Source: Stephanodiscus triporus
Lineage: Eukaryota > Bacillariophyta > Thalassiosirophyceae > Thalassiosirales > Thalassiosiraceae
DNA: 24,504 nt
Assembly: GCA_036939755.1 (NCBI GenBank)
Contig: JALLAZ010000092.1
Location: 1 to 24,504 of the forward strand
Direction: 5' to 3'
The translations under genes and the position numbers were made by a program. Position 1 is the first letter of the stretch, and each line of letters begins with the position of its first letter. Shown piece by piece: positions 1 to 8,494 of the stretch. The notes under the pieces are model-generated. The model worked only from the letters and a program-made list of their open reading frames with translations, was not told where the DNA came from and made no database searches.

Positions 1-1
1 C

Positions 2-409
2 CCCCCGCCGAGGAGGGACGCGTACGACCCGGAGGATATCGTCGAAAACGCGCCCCCTCCCCCCCCCCTCCTCCTCTTCCTCCTACGACCTTTTTCATAT
101 TACAATCGTTCGACGACGACGACAACCGTCCCTCCACCCCCCCGTCCCCGTCGCCGTCGTCCGTGTCTCTCGTCGTCAACAATTGTCCAGCGTTGTCTCA
201 TCGTAGCATCGTCGCATCGTTACGACGGTGATCTCATGACATCCGCGTCGTCGATCGACAATTCCCCTCCTCCACGACTTGACGATGCGGGGATATCCGC
301 TGTCGGTGAGGGTCGGATGGACCCAGCGCGACATCGCGACGTCAGCGATAGCATGTCGGCGGCGCGGCAGTGTTGGGAGCGCGAAGCGCAGTGGCGGCAA
401 ACAGAGTGA
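2..409 (+). CDS. possible 3' end of an upstream gene (partial, doubtful)
   Basis: The frame beginning at position 2 stays open until a TGA at 407-409, about 135 codons, and runs off the left edge of the window. The translation begins with an acidic stretch containing DAYDPEDIVEN, passes through a proline-rich and arginine-rich low-complexity part, and ends with a more protein-like segment (DDAGISAVGEGRMDPARHRD, then a Trp- and Gln-rich tail). No family is recognised. The CT-rich middle (about 50-85) resembles a polypyrimidine tract, so part of the frame could be intron. GC-rich sequence keeps frames open by chance, so this is weak. It may equally be non-coding. Confidence 0.25.
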   Translation, partial: PPPRRDAYDPEDIVENAPPPPPLLLFLLRPFSYYNRSTTTTTVPPPPRPRRRRPCLSSSTIVQRCLIVASSHRYDGDLMTSASSIDNSPPPRLDDAGISAVGEGRMDPARHRDVSDSMSAARQCWEREAQWRQTE

Positions 410-1210
410 CGGCGACATGCAGCAGCGCGGAGAGCGCAGCGCGCGATGGGAGGAACACAGAGACGCCACCTTTTACATGCGCTTTTTCACGCGCCATCTT
501 TTTCACACGCACACACGGCTAGCGACACACATCACGCCTAATGCCTCGTGAGGGCCATGACGTGACAGCGTGCGTGCGGCCTCCAATTGTGGTCTACAAG
601 ACCCAAAAGTGTGACGATCAATGCGGCGAGCGGTGATGATGCTGCTCTTGGAACAGCGAAATATACCGATTCCTACATAAGAAATAAATAGCAACTGCGC
701 GACCTTATACCTGGAATTTCCAAGTATTTGCGGCTGGTAGCATGGTCGTACAAAAAAAGGATCCCTAAATCGGCTGTAGAGAGAGGTAAAAAAATAATAC
801 TGTACTCTATGATGTAGGAATACATAAAATTGAAATCTACCGGCCAACTTAGGGCGTAAACTTGTACGATACATACTAGCACCAGTAGCCAGCAGCATCA
901 GCATTCAGCTGCTGCGTTCAATTCCAAAGTTCAAACAAGATATCAGGCAAGACCGCTCTTCTACTACGGGTCGGGTAACAATAGGGAAAAAGTTTCTAGC
1001 AACTTCCTAGCGAGTTTCTAGCTAATTTTCCAATTTTCGCCGCGTAGTACCAAAACGGTAAATGTAAAACAAAGCTAGTGAGATAAAAGTTACTCTAAGC
1101 TTAAGAAGTTGGGAGAAGGAAAGCGCGCGGGAGACGCTCCAAATTCTCTTGCAGGCGCTAGAAACGCCTCCGTAATAATATTGTGCAAAACATAAATCAT
1201 CGACGACACC
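410..1210. other. intergenic region upstream of the DUF6824 gene
   Basis: About 800 bases without a convincing gene. Base composition changes from GC-rich (to about 600) to AT-rich (from about 650), which fits a 3' flank followed by a promoter and 5' UTR. Open frames here on the minus strand are short and have no recognisable domain. A 10-base direct repeat, AGTTTCTAGC, occurs at 991-1000 and 1013-1022. No clear TATA box lies at a fixed distance before the ATG at 1211. Confidence 0.5.
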
Positions 1211-2791
1211 ATGTTCGGACACAACGTTTTCCCTCTCACTGGCATTGTTGAGGTTCGAGAGACTGATATCATTTGCGGGCGAGGTGGTCTGCCTTTGAAA
1301 CATGCTGGGAATGCGACTTACCGAAAAATCGTTAACCTCAATAGAGAGATATATGCGACTTGTCCCAAAACAGAAAAACTGAGAATTTCGAAGAGCATAG
1401 TCGCCGCGGTCCGGGACATCAACGCCCGTTTTATCGAGCGGGAAGATGGGAAAGTGAGTCAATCTCTGGACGAAAAAGATGAGGCTGGGAATCCTGTGAC
1501 ATGGCGAGACATTGGGGATAAGAGGGCAATTGAAAAGACCAGCCAAGCCCTGCGCGAGGGGCAGCCAAAACTATTGAAAAAATTGAAGCAGGATCGGGAA
1601 GAGAGCAATTCTGAGCATCGGATATTCTCACATTCGGGTGAAGACGTCCTAGATGACACTGGAGTGAACTACTTCATTCATGCCAACCATGGTGGCGCTG
1701 CTCCTCATCAGTTCAGCCTCGCCCAACCACTTCAAGAGGGCGTCCGGGACAACTGTAATCACATCCTAGGTGACGTCCAGATGCTTGGGAGCCAACTTCC
1801 TTCTCAATATTCCCTTCAATCTCAGCAGAGTGAAAGCTTTACTCAGGCTTCCCTTGTAGGAGCACACACGATGAGTACACCTAGTTTTCTTTCTCTGGGC
1901 GACGCCCAACCACGTCAAGAGGTCAGTTTTGGTGAAATTAATCATGTTCCTACAAAGTATGATAGCTCAAACATGGACAAACGTGAGAAATGGATGCACT
2001 GCTCGATTGGAACGATGAATACTGCAGAAACGACTGATTCGTGGGGGGAAGTGTATCCCAAGCCACTCCCTTTCAATGTTGGGCCTGTCTTTTCAACAGA
2101 TGACAATCGACAGCTGATGAGTTGTCTTGGTGTTTCTGAGGATGGACATGTTGACGATGATAAATCTGCCCTGAAACGCTCTTCTGTCAGATTCAGGCTT
2201 GAAGATTGGAAAAAAAAGTCTTCAATGAGTCTCATTAGTGGAATTAGCCATGTCTCCGATCTAAGTATTTCGCACAGTTTTTTTTCGTTAAGTCTTGATT
2301 CAGCCATGGATGCTGCAGAGCGTGAAGCCGAGCTCGAATGCATCGGGGAGTTAGATATTTCTGGATCTTGTGAAATATCATGGGGTGGGCATGGAAATGC
2401 CCAAACTTGCAGTGGTATTCTTCAGAGGAGCAATAAACCGATGACAAGTGCTGCCAATCACTATGCTGATCCAGGGCTAATCTTCACATCCACATTGGAT
2501 TCCAAACCGGGTGGTGTCAATGCGGGGATTGATATTTCGGGTCTTCTGGGCGACAACAGAAAGAGTGATCTTAAATTTGAAGACATCATCCACCGGAGGC
2601 GATCATCGAGGATGAGCATGTGTAGTGCGTTGACTGATTTTAGCGCGACGCAAAGAAGGAGCACTCGTAGTTTGGCTAGCATGTTCAGCATGCAGTCTGC
2701 TGATTGGAGGGATTTAATGCAAAGGCTTGATGATTCTGACGATTCTGACGATGATGACAAAGATGATGAAGAAATAAAACAGAATATCTAG
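1211..2791 (+). CDS. DUF6824 domain protein with Ser-rich region and acidic tail
   Basis: A single-exon frame of 526 residues. Residues about 18-117 match what I know of the DUF6824 domain, abundant in diatoms: the opening TDIICGRGG, a KHAGNATYRKIV segment, a basic helical stretch, a W-R-D-I-G-D element, and the closing EKTSQALREG. The function of this domain is not established; a nuclear or regulatory role is often guessed from its basic character. The rest is mostly disordered, with Ser/Met-rich blocks (about 334-360 and 462-490, including RRRSSRMSMCSALTDF) that look like phosphorylation targets, and ends in an Asp/Glu-rich tail (about 505-526). The ATG at 1211 is chosen because the domain begins within 20 residues of it. 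The gene converges with the coiled-coil gene, its stop lying 61 bases from that gene's stop. Confidence 0.85.
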   Translation: MFGHNVFPLTGIVEVRETDIICGRGGLPLKHAGNATYRKIVNLNREIYATCPKTEKLRISKSIVAAVRDINARFIEREDGKVSQSLDEKDEAGNPVTWRDIGDKRAIEKTSQALREGQPKLLKKLKQDREESNSEHRIFSHSGEDVLDDTGVNYFIHANHGGAAPHQFSLAQPLQEGVRDNCNHILGDVQMLGSQLPSQYSLQSQQSESFTQASLVGAHTMSTPSFLSLGDAQPRQEVSFGEINHVPTKYDSSNMDKREKWMHCSIGTMNTAETTDSWGEVYPKPLPFNVGPVFSTDDNRQLMSCLGVSEDGHVDDDKSALKRSSVRFRLEDWKKKSSMSLISGISHVSDLSISHSFFSLSLDSAMDAAEREAELECIGELDISGSCEISWGGHGNAQTCSGILQRSNKPMTSAANHYADPGLIFTSTLDSKPGGVNAGIDISGLLGDNRKSDLKFEDIIHRRRSSRMSMCSALTDFSATQRRSTRSLASMFSMQSADWRDLMQRLDDSDDSDDDDKDDEEIKQNI

Positions 2792-2852
2792 GCATTTGTG
2801 TCTCCGGAGCGCTCCTGTCCACTTGCTACTGTTACGTAATTATTGTTTAGCA

Positions 2853-5800
2853 TCATTTCACAGTAGAATAAAATCGCTTAGCCGACTCTCCCAACTGACA
2901 CAAAGCATCAGCATTTGCCTTCCTTTCCGTGAAGATTCGCTCAAGGGCGTCTGCCCTTTGAAGTTCAGATCTTTGCAGCGCCTGGGCAAGAACAACAATC
3001 TGAGTTCGTAAATAGTCATCGGAGTCAAGAACCGCCTTGGCAAGTATGTCTTGCAGGCTAATATCATCATCGTCTTCTTCGTAGCATTTCTCCTCCTGGG
3101 CAATATCATAAATTGAGGGGTCACCTTGTCGCTGCTGCTGAGATTTGCATGGAAGTGGTTCCAATTGGCTATTGAAGGAAACTATCTCATTATTCGCAGC
3201 GTCCAACTTGCTTAACGTTTCCTTCAATTGCATCTCTTTCGACGAGCTTTCTGTTATGAGCTTAAAAATTTCCAGGTCCTTATTATCCAGTAAAAGTTGC
3301 ATATCTTTCTTCACAGACTGTACTTCTTCCTCCTTTTCGGTCAGTTTCAGCTCTAGCAGGGAAATTTTTTGGTGCATACTCTTGACGTCATCGACACCAA
3401 CACCATTTTTTACTACCTCAAGGGCTTGCACTTCTTCTAGGAGGCAATTGACTCGATCTCTCAAAGATGTGTTCTCCCCACTAGCTTGGTATATCGTTTG
3501 ACGAAGCAAGTTGTTCTCATCTTTGAGCATCTTTACGCAGTGGCTCTGGTCCTCATCTCTAAACGACAAAGCATTACGCATCGACTCATCGAGATCGCTT
3601 TGTAGCCGAGCGCATTGATCTTTCAGACTTATCACTTGTTCACGCAAAGTCTCCAGTTCTATCTCACATTCGGCTTGGGTCTCAATGTTACCCTGCTGCA
3701 TCAGCCCAAGTTGAACCAAGAGCTCTTCATTATCTAAGTCTAGCTGCTGTCTTTCTTCTTGTAAAGTAGATAGTTCGTCACGGAGTTCGTCCAAGTTTTC
3801 GGCCTTGAGCTCTTCCTCAAGCGCCCTTATACGAGCGAGCAAGGATTCTTTTTCAACGGACGTAAAGGTTCCATTCGAAGACGCCATGTCGGCGACAGCA
3901 CAATATTCAACTCGAGAGGAAAGCTCGTTTATTTGCTCCCTGAGCACAAGCGTCTCTTCCTTCATCTGATCTCTCTCTTTTCTTAGAGATGCATTCTCAT
4001 CGACTAAGCGGTCTGTTTCTGGAGTCTCAAAAGAGGCTTCAAAAAGCTTGTCCTCCAGTTCCGCATTGCTAACTGAGAGAGTTTGCAACTGCTCCATTAG
4101 ATTTGCAATCTTTTTCGTTGCGACAACGCTTGCCTTTTGAGAGCTATCAAGATTTGCCTGTAATTTAGAGCATTCCTGTTTTATGAGTAGCATTTGCTGT
4201 TCCGCAGCGCTGGCTCTGGACTCTAAAGATCGCGTTATGTCTGCTTTTTCTTGCTGTAAGTAATCATTTTCATTTAATAACTCTTGGTGGCGGATAGTCA
4301 TTGAGACCATCTCTTGCTTCGCGGCGTCAATACTCCTCTGCAGATGCTGGACATTAGCATCATAGTCAGAAGTTTCAAGCTGTTTCGCATCTAAGGCGTT
4401 GGATAATTTTAAGTTCTCCCCCCGAAGCTCGGAAATCTGTTCAGAATATTTGGCGAATGAATCCGATGAAGACAGCGTGATGTTCGCGTAATCTCTCTCT
4501 GCATTTTCCAATCTCATCCTATATTCTTCGCACTGAGTGTGTAAATCGGAATTTCGCCGCAACGTGCTGGTAAGTTGCTCCTCTACATTTATCATTGTGG
4601 CGTTGTGATCTTTCAGTAGGTCTGCAATCTGTGACTGCAGCCTTGATATTTGCTCTCTAGATTGGTCGGCATTCTTTTGGCTCTTGGCCGTTAAGATTTC
4701 ATGGTCGCTCTGTGTATTCAGCAGCTCTGTTTTAAGCTGTTCGCAAGAGCTTGCAATTGTTTCGTTTTCATGGACCTTGTCATCAAGAGCTTTTCTCAAA
4801 CGAGAAAGTTCGCCTCGCAAATGCGATGACTGCGAAACCGTGGCATTTAGGCTTTTGATCTGCATTTCGAGGTTTTGAACAGCGCTAGAATTTTCAACTA
4901 AGCTCTTTTCTAGATCTGATTTTTGACCTTCGAGTAAGCTACAAATGACTTGTAAGTCTCCTAACTGCTTACGCAGAGCACCATTCTCGACTCTCAATGA
5001 TTGCTCAATTTCGCTGTATTGAATGCCGTCTTTTGCAGTAGCATGGTAGGCTGCAAGGCTTGCTTCCATGGCATTCAAATTGGTCTGTAGCTTTTTCACC
5101 GAAGTGGCAGATTCGGCCAATTCTGCCGACTTATCATCTAGAGATTTCCTCACACGAGAAAGTTCCTCGTTAAGGGCGACCGATTCAATTTCCCGATCAT
5201 TCAAGCTTTGGACTTGTGCTCCTAGTCTTTCGATAGTGCTCAAACTTTCGTCTAATCTGTGGTTGAGATCGGAATTTTGACTCTCCAGTGACCTGCAGGT
5301 GCATTGCGATTCTAACAACTGCTCGGTAACGACGACGTTTTCAGCCCTTAAAGATTGCTCGACATCGCAAATGTTTTTGAACTCTTCCTGCAGTGTCTGC
5401 AGCGCAACAATCGATTCTTCACATTCAGTCGATTTCGCGCCCAGCTCATACGTCAACGAAGCAACCTCGGCCACAAGCTTATCGACTTCACCAGAATCGC
5501 AATCCATCGACTCAACAGTTGCCTTCAACTCGGAAATTTGACCTTCGTACTCCAGTTGCATTGATCGAAGGGACTCATTTTCGTCCTGGAGCATTGACAG
5601 TGAAGATTTTGTTAGTGATAAGTTCTCTCGTAATGCCGTAACGTCTCTCGACAAGCAATCATACTCTTCGCGAAGGTTGTCATGCTCCTCGAGTTGCGCA
5701 CTGTTGCTGGCTTGATCTACCAATAAGGTGCTGATTTGATCATTCAATCGGTCGATTTCAAACCTGTTCTCGAGAAGATTTTCTTGCAGAGACTCTACAT

Positions 5801-8011
5801 TTGACGAAGTGCGAGACTCTATGGCAGTTGCGTTCAGTAACTTCTTCACTTCGCCATTCAACTGATCGCGTTCCTTTTGTACCTCTAGCGTATCCGACTG
5901 CAACATGTCCATTTGATCAATTAATCGAGACCTTTCCGCTTCACTCTGCTGTAAACTCTGCTCGAAATTCCTTTGCAACTCGATATTCCTTGTGCACAAC
6001 TCCTCCTTTACTTTCAAATCTTCCTGGATGGTCTCCACCTCCCGTTCGAGATATTCCTTATCATTGACGACAGCAGCGAGTTCTGCCTCAAATAATTGTC
6101 TTTCATTGATCATATTTTCTTTGTCCTCCTGCAGACGCAATACCAATTCTTTCAGCTGGAAAATTTCGTTGTGTGCCGATGCTAATTTGATTTCTTGCTC
6201 CTGTGCCATTTCCATGGATGCCTGACACTTACTCTGAAGTGTTTGAACAGTGTGTTTGTAAGCCTGAACTGATCGTTGGAGGAGAATTCTCTTCGTGGCC
6301 TCGTTCTGTAGCAGTTGCTCGTAATTAACAAGGACCGTTGTACCGTCAGGTAGTTTCTTCGTGCCGATTCCAGGCTCCTGTTGTTCCGTTTTTTTCTCGT
6401 CATTAGGAAGTGGCAGGATCAACTCCAGATATTTACAGTGAAGTTCAGACTGTTCGAAAGGATAGTCAGTTTGAGTGTTGTGCCCATTCTCTGATGCTGG
6501 ATGTGAGCTTGGCAACGAGCCGGCAGATGAGGGCAGTCCACTAAGTGGCATGCCCACCTCGGGATACGGGTTGAAGTCCGATATGGGCGGTAACATTTCG
6601 GATATAATATGGCCCATGTCAGGTATGAGTTGGTCTTTTGGAATGGGCACTTGCCAAGTTAGATTTGACTCGAGCGATCTTTCCCCGTACACCACCCCGC
6701 CCTTTCCGCCCTCCATGGCATTCAGATACCACGATTCTTGATGTGGAATAATCGGAGGAGAAGTCATATCGATACTAACTCCTTTCGTCACAGTTGGTCG
6801 CGATGGGGGCGGTTCGGGGGAATCATCCTTGTTGTCATCGTAGTTGTAGGAAAATCCATCGAACTCTTCGGGCTCAGACGCGTACGGCTCATTGAAGGCG
6901 CTAATTTCTTTTTTTGTCATCGGTCCTCCATTACTCAAGGCACCGATGGATGGAGCTACACCGTCACGAGTGAAGTCATTTAACTCGGCATCGAGGTTGT
7001 CGACGAAATCCGTGAGAGACTTGGATAATACATCCCTGTCGGCCCCTTCCGCGCACGCGTCAGCTTCGATAATTTTCGTGACGAGGCTCTTCCCATTGTC
7101 CGTTGAGGGAGGTTTGGACCCGTTCGTCACCCCGGAAAATTGGTCCTCCGACGAAATGAACTCATTTTGAAGCGACGTTCCTCCCTTAGGAGGCGGGGTC
7201 CTCCACGCACTTTCGGTAAATTCCAAATCCAATGCCGATTCCGTCGCGGTGACAAATTCCTTGATGGAGTCCGAAACGCCGTCGGAATAGTCGCTCCACT
7301 TTCCCGAATCGAGGACTTCTCCGAGATCCGCCGCGATCGGCTTCTGTTTTTGGGGCGAGTCGAACGAAACGTCGATATCATCCCACCCACCCCCCTCCTC
7401 GTCGCCCGTCGCCGTTTCCGCCATCGGCATCTCGTCTTCCGGTCGAGGCTCGTCCACCCCTCCTATCGCGAAGTTCTGTCCCGAAATCGAATCGTCGTTC
7501 GGGGCTTTCCCTTCGTTGTCGGCAATCCCATCGCGATCGTCGTTCGTATTTTCTTCTTCGTCGTCGTCGTCGTCGTACGCGTCCAGAACTCCATCGTCGC
7601 CCCATCCATCATCGTTTCCGTCGTCCTCGTCTCCGCGATCCCCGTCGTCCTCCCATCCCCCCGATCCGCGATCCCCCCCCGACCTCTGTGGCGCCGTCGC
7701 CGCCTCGATGAAACGCGTGAGTCCCCTGAGCACGAATCCTCCTCCTCCGCCTCCTCCTCCTCCTCCTCCTCCTCCTCCTCCCCCCCGGCCGCCGCCGAAT
7801 CCTCCCCCGGCCGCCGATTCGCGATCCCCCCCCCCACGATCGTCTTCGTCTTCGTCCAAGGACGCCAGCAGGGCCGCGCCGAAGCGCTCGGCGGCGCGTT
7901 CGAGCGGGTTGGCGGCGGCGGCGGCGGGGGGGGAGGATCCTCCTCCCCCCGTCGTACTATCGCCGACGACGTCGACCGCGGCACGATGCGCCCCCCCCAT
8001 CAAAGCGCCGC

Positions 8012-8042
<31 letters not shown>

Positions 8043-8231
8043 CCCCCCGACCGCCGCAGAATCGTCCGCACCGTCCTCGTCGACGTCGTCCAGGAGAATG
8101 TCGACGTCGTCGTCGCCGCCCCAGGCATCGTCATCGTCGTCGTCGCCGGCCTCATCGGCCGTCTCCGACCGATAATGGGGAGGGGGAGGGGGAGGCGGAT
8201 GTTGCGCCGCTCGTGCGAAGCTGGACCACAT
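2853..8231 (-). CDS. long coiled-coil, golgin-like protein with acidic N-terminus
   Basis: One uninterrupted frame of 1,792 residues from the ATG at 8231-8229. Residues 1-10 (MWSSFARAAQ) could form an amphipathic helix. Residues 11-630 are disordered and acidic, with a Pro run (12-18), Asp runs, a run of about 16 glycines (150-165), short helical stretches (110-125, 167-179, 321-335) and acidic tryptophan motifs at W36, W193, W210 and W283. From about residue 635 to near the C-terminus, heptad-type Leu/Glu/Gln/Lys sequence predicts an almost continuous coiled coil. The tail, LRTQIVVLAQALQRSELQRA followed by KRFYSTVK, is non-repetitive and probably a conserved docking end. This layout is typical of golgins and other tethers, but no signature domain proves it; a centrosomal or cytoskeletal coiled-coil protein is possible. 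The frame is open a further 113 codons upstream, but that sequence is basic and featureless and crosses the promoter region. Divergent from the sulfotransferase-like gene. Confidence 0.8.
2867..2872 (+). terminator. candidate poly(A) signal AATAAA for the DUF6824 gene
   Basis: A canonical AATAAA hexamer lies 76 bases after the DUF6824 stop codon, within the last codons of the convergent coiled-coil gene on the other strand. If used, the two mRNAs overlap at their 3' ends. It is a sequence match only; diatom genes often lack a strict AATAAA. Confidence 0.35.
7434..7610 (-). repeat. inverted-repeat acidic module, arm in coiled-coil gene
   Basis: Three collinear blocks match the arm at 8687-8932 in opposite orientation: 7571-7610 (36 of 40 bases identical), 7525-7553 (29 of 29) and 7434-7454 (20 of 21). 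In both genes the blocks are read in the same frame and encode DGWGDDG, ENTNDDRDGIA and RPED. Between blocks the arms differ by expansion of GAC repeats and by insertions. Confidence 0.85.
7737..7787. repeat. CTC/CCT microsatellite encoding polyglycine
   Basis: Nearly pure CCT/CTC triplets followed by a C run. On the minus strand they encode the glycine tract at residues about 150-165 of the coiled-coil protein. The tract is prone to length change and to sequencing error. Confidence 0.85.
8007..8042. repeat. CCG then TCG triplet repeat
   Basis: About six CCG units followed by about six TCG units. On the minus strand it encodes part of the Asp/Gly-rich acidic region of the coiled-coil protein (about residues 64-75). 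Confidence 0.8.
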
Positions 8232-8295
8232 ATCCCTTATATATCTTTTGAATAATATATGGCTGGAGACCGCTTTGTGAGCAGGCGTTTTCCAT

Positions 8296-8309
8296 ATCGT
8301 AAGTACGAT
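8296..8309. promoter_or_regulatory. palindrome ATCGTA-AG-TACGAT
   Basis: Perfect 6-base arms around a 2-base spacer, containing TAAGTACG at 8300-8307. The same 8-mer occurs in reverse orientation at 8361-8368. It could bind a dimeric transcription factor; no named factor is recognised. Confidence 0.4.
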
Positions 8310-8360
8310 ACGACCTCTCTCCCTCCAACAACAACAAAAAAACTTACCACGATACTCTAC

Positions 8361-8374
8361 CGTACTTAGGTACG
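8361..8374. promoter_or_regulatory. palindrome CGTAC-TTAG-GTACG
   Basis: Perfect 5-base arms around a 4-base centre. It contains CGTACTTA (8361-8368), the reverse complement of the core of the palindrome at 8296-8309, about 60 bases away in the same intergenic segment. Confidence 0.4.
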
Positions 8375-8494
8375 TATTTATCTCCGAGGCTTGTGAATGG
8401 GGAGTCCTTGGTTCCCGGAGGAGGGGGGTTGCAGCCCGCAATAAAAAAAAACGATCGTGGTAGAAAAATCGCACACGCGAGAGAGAAGGAAATA

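Larger units (their letters stand above)
8232..8494. promoter_or_regulatory. divergent promoter region of coiled-coil and sulfotransferase-like genes
   Basis: This 263-base segment separates two start codons facing away from each other and must hold both promoters and 5' UTRs. It is AT-rich compared with the GC-rich coding sequence on both sides. A TATATAAG lies on the minus strand at 8243-8236, only 5 bases before the coiled-coil ATG, too close to act as a TATA box for that start. Two palindromes (8296-8309 and 8361-8374) share an 8-base core. Confidence 0.6.

Noticed and set aside
503..904. 133-codon minus-strand open frame upstream of the DUF6824 gene
   Set aside because: The composition is unlike a conserved protein, no domain is seen, and it lies in an AT-rich promoter-like segment.
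8236..8243. TATATAAG as a TATA box for the coiled-coil gene
   Set aside because: It lies 5 bases before the chosen ATG, so transcription would begin inside the coding sequence unless a downstream ATG is used.
7140..8255. Long open frames antisense to the N-terminal region of the coiled-coil gene (up to 371 codons)
   Set aside because: Their translations are runs of Val, Arg, Ser or Pro produced by CTC/GTC/CCG repeats. GC-rich triplet repeats lack stops in several frames at once. No domain or plausible start is seen.
8393..8494. Earlier in-frame ATG at 8393 for the sulfotransferase-like gene
   Set aside because: It would put 34 polar residues before the hydrophobic anchor. The ATG at 8495 gives the usual short cytoplasmic tail.
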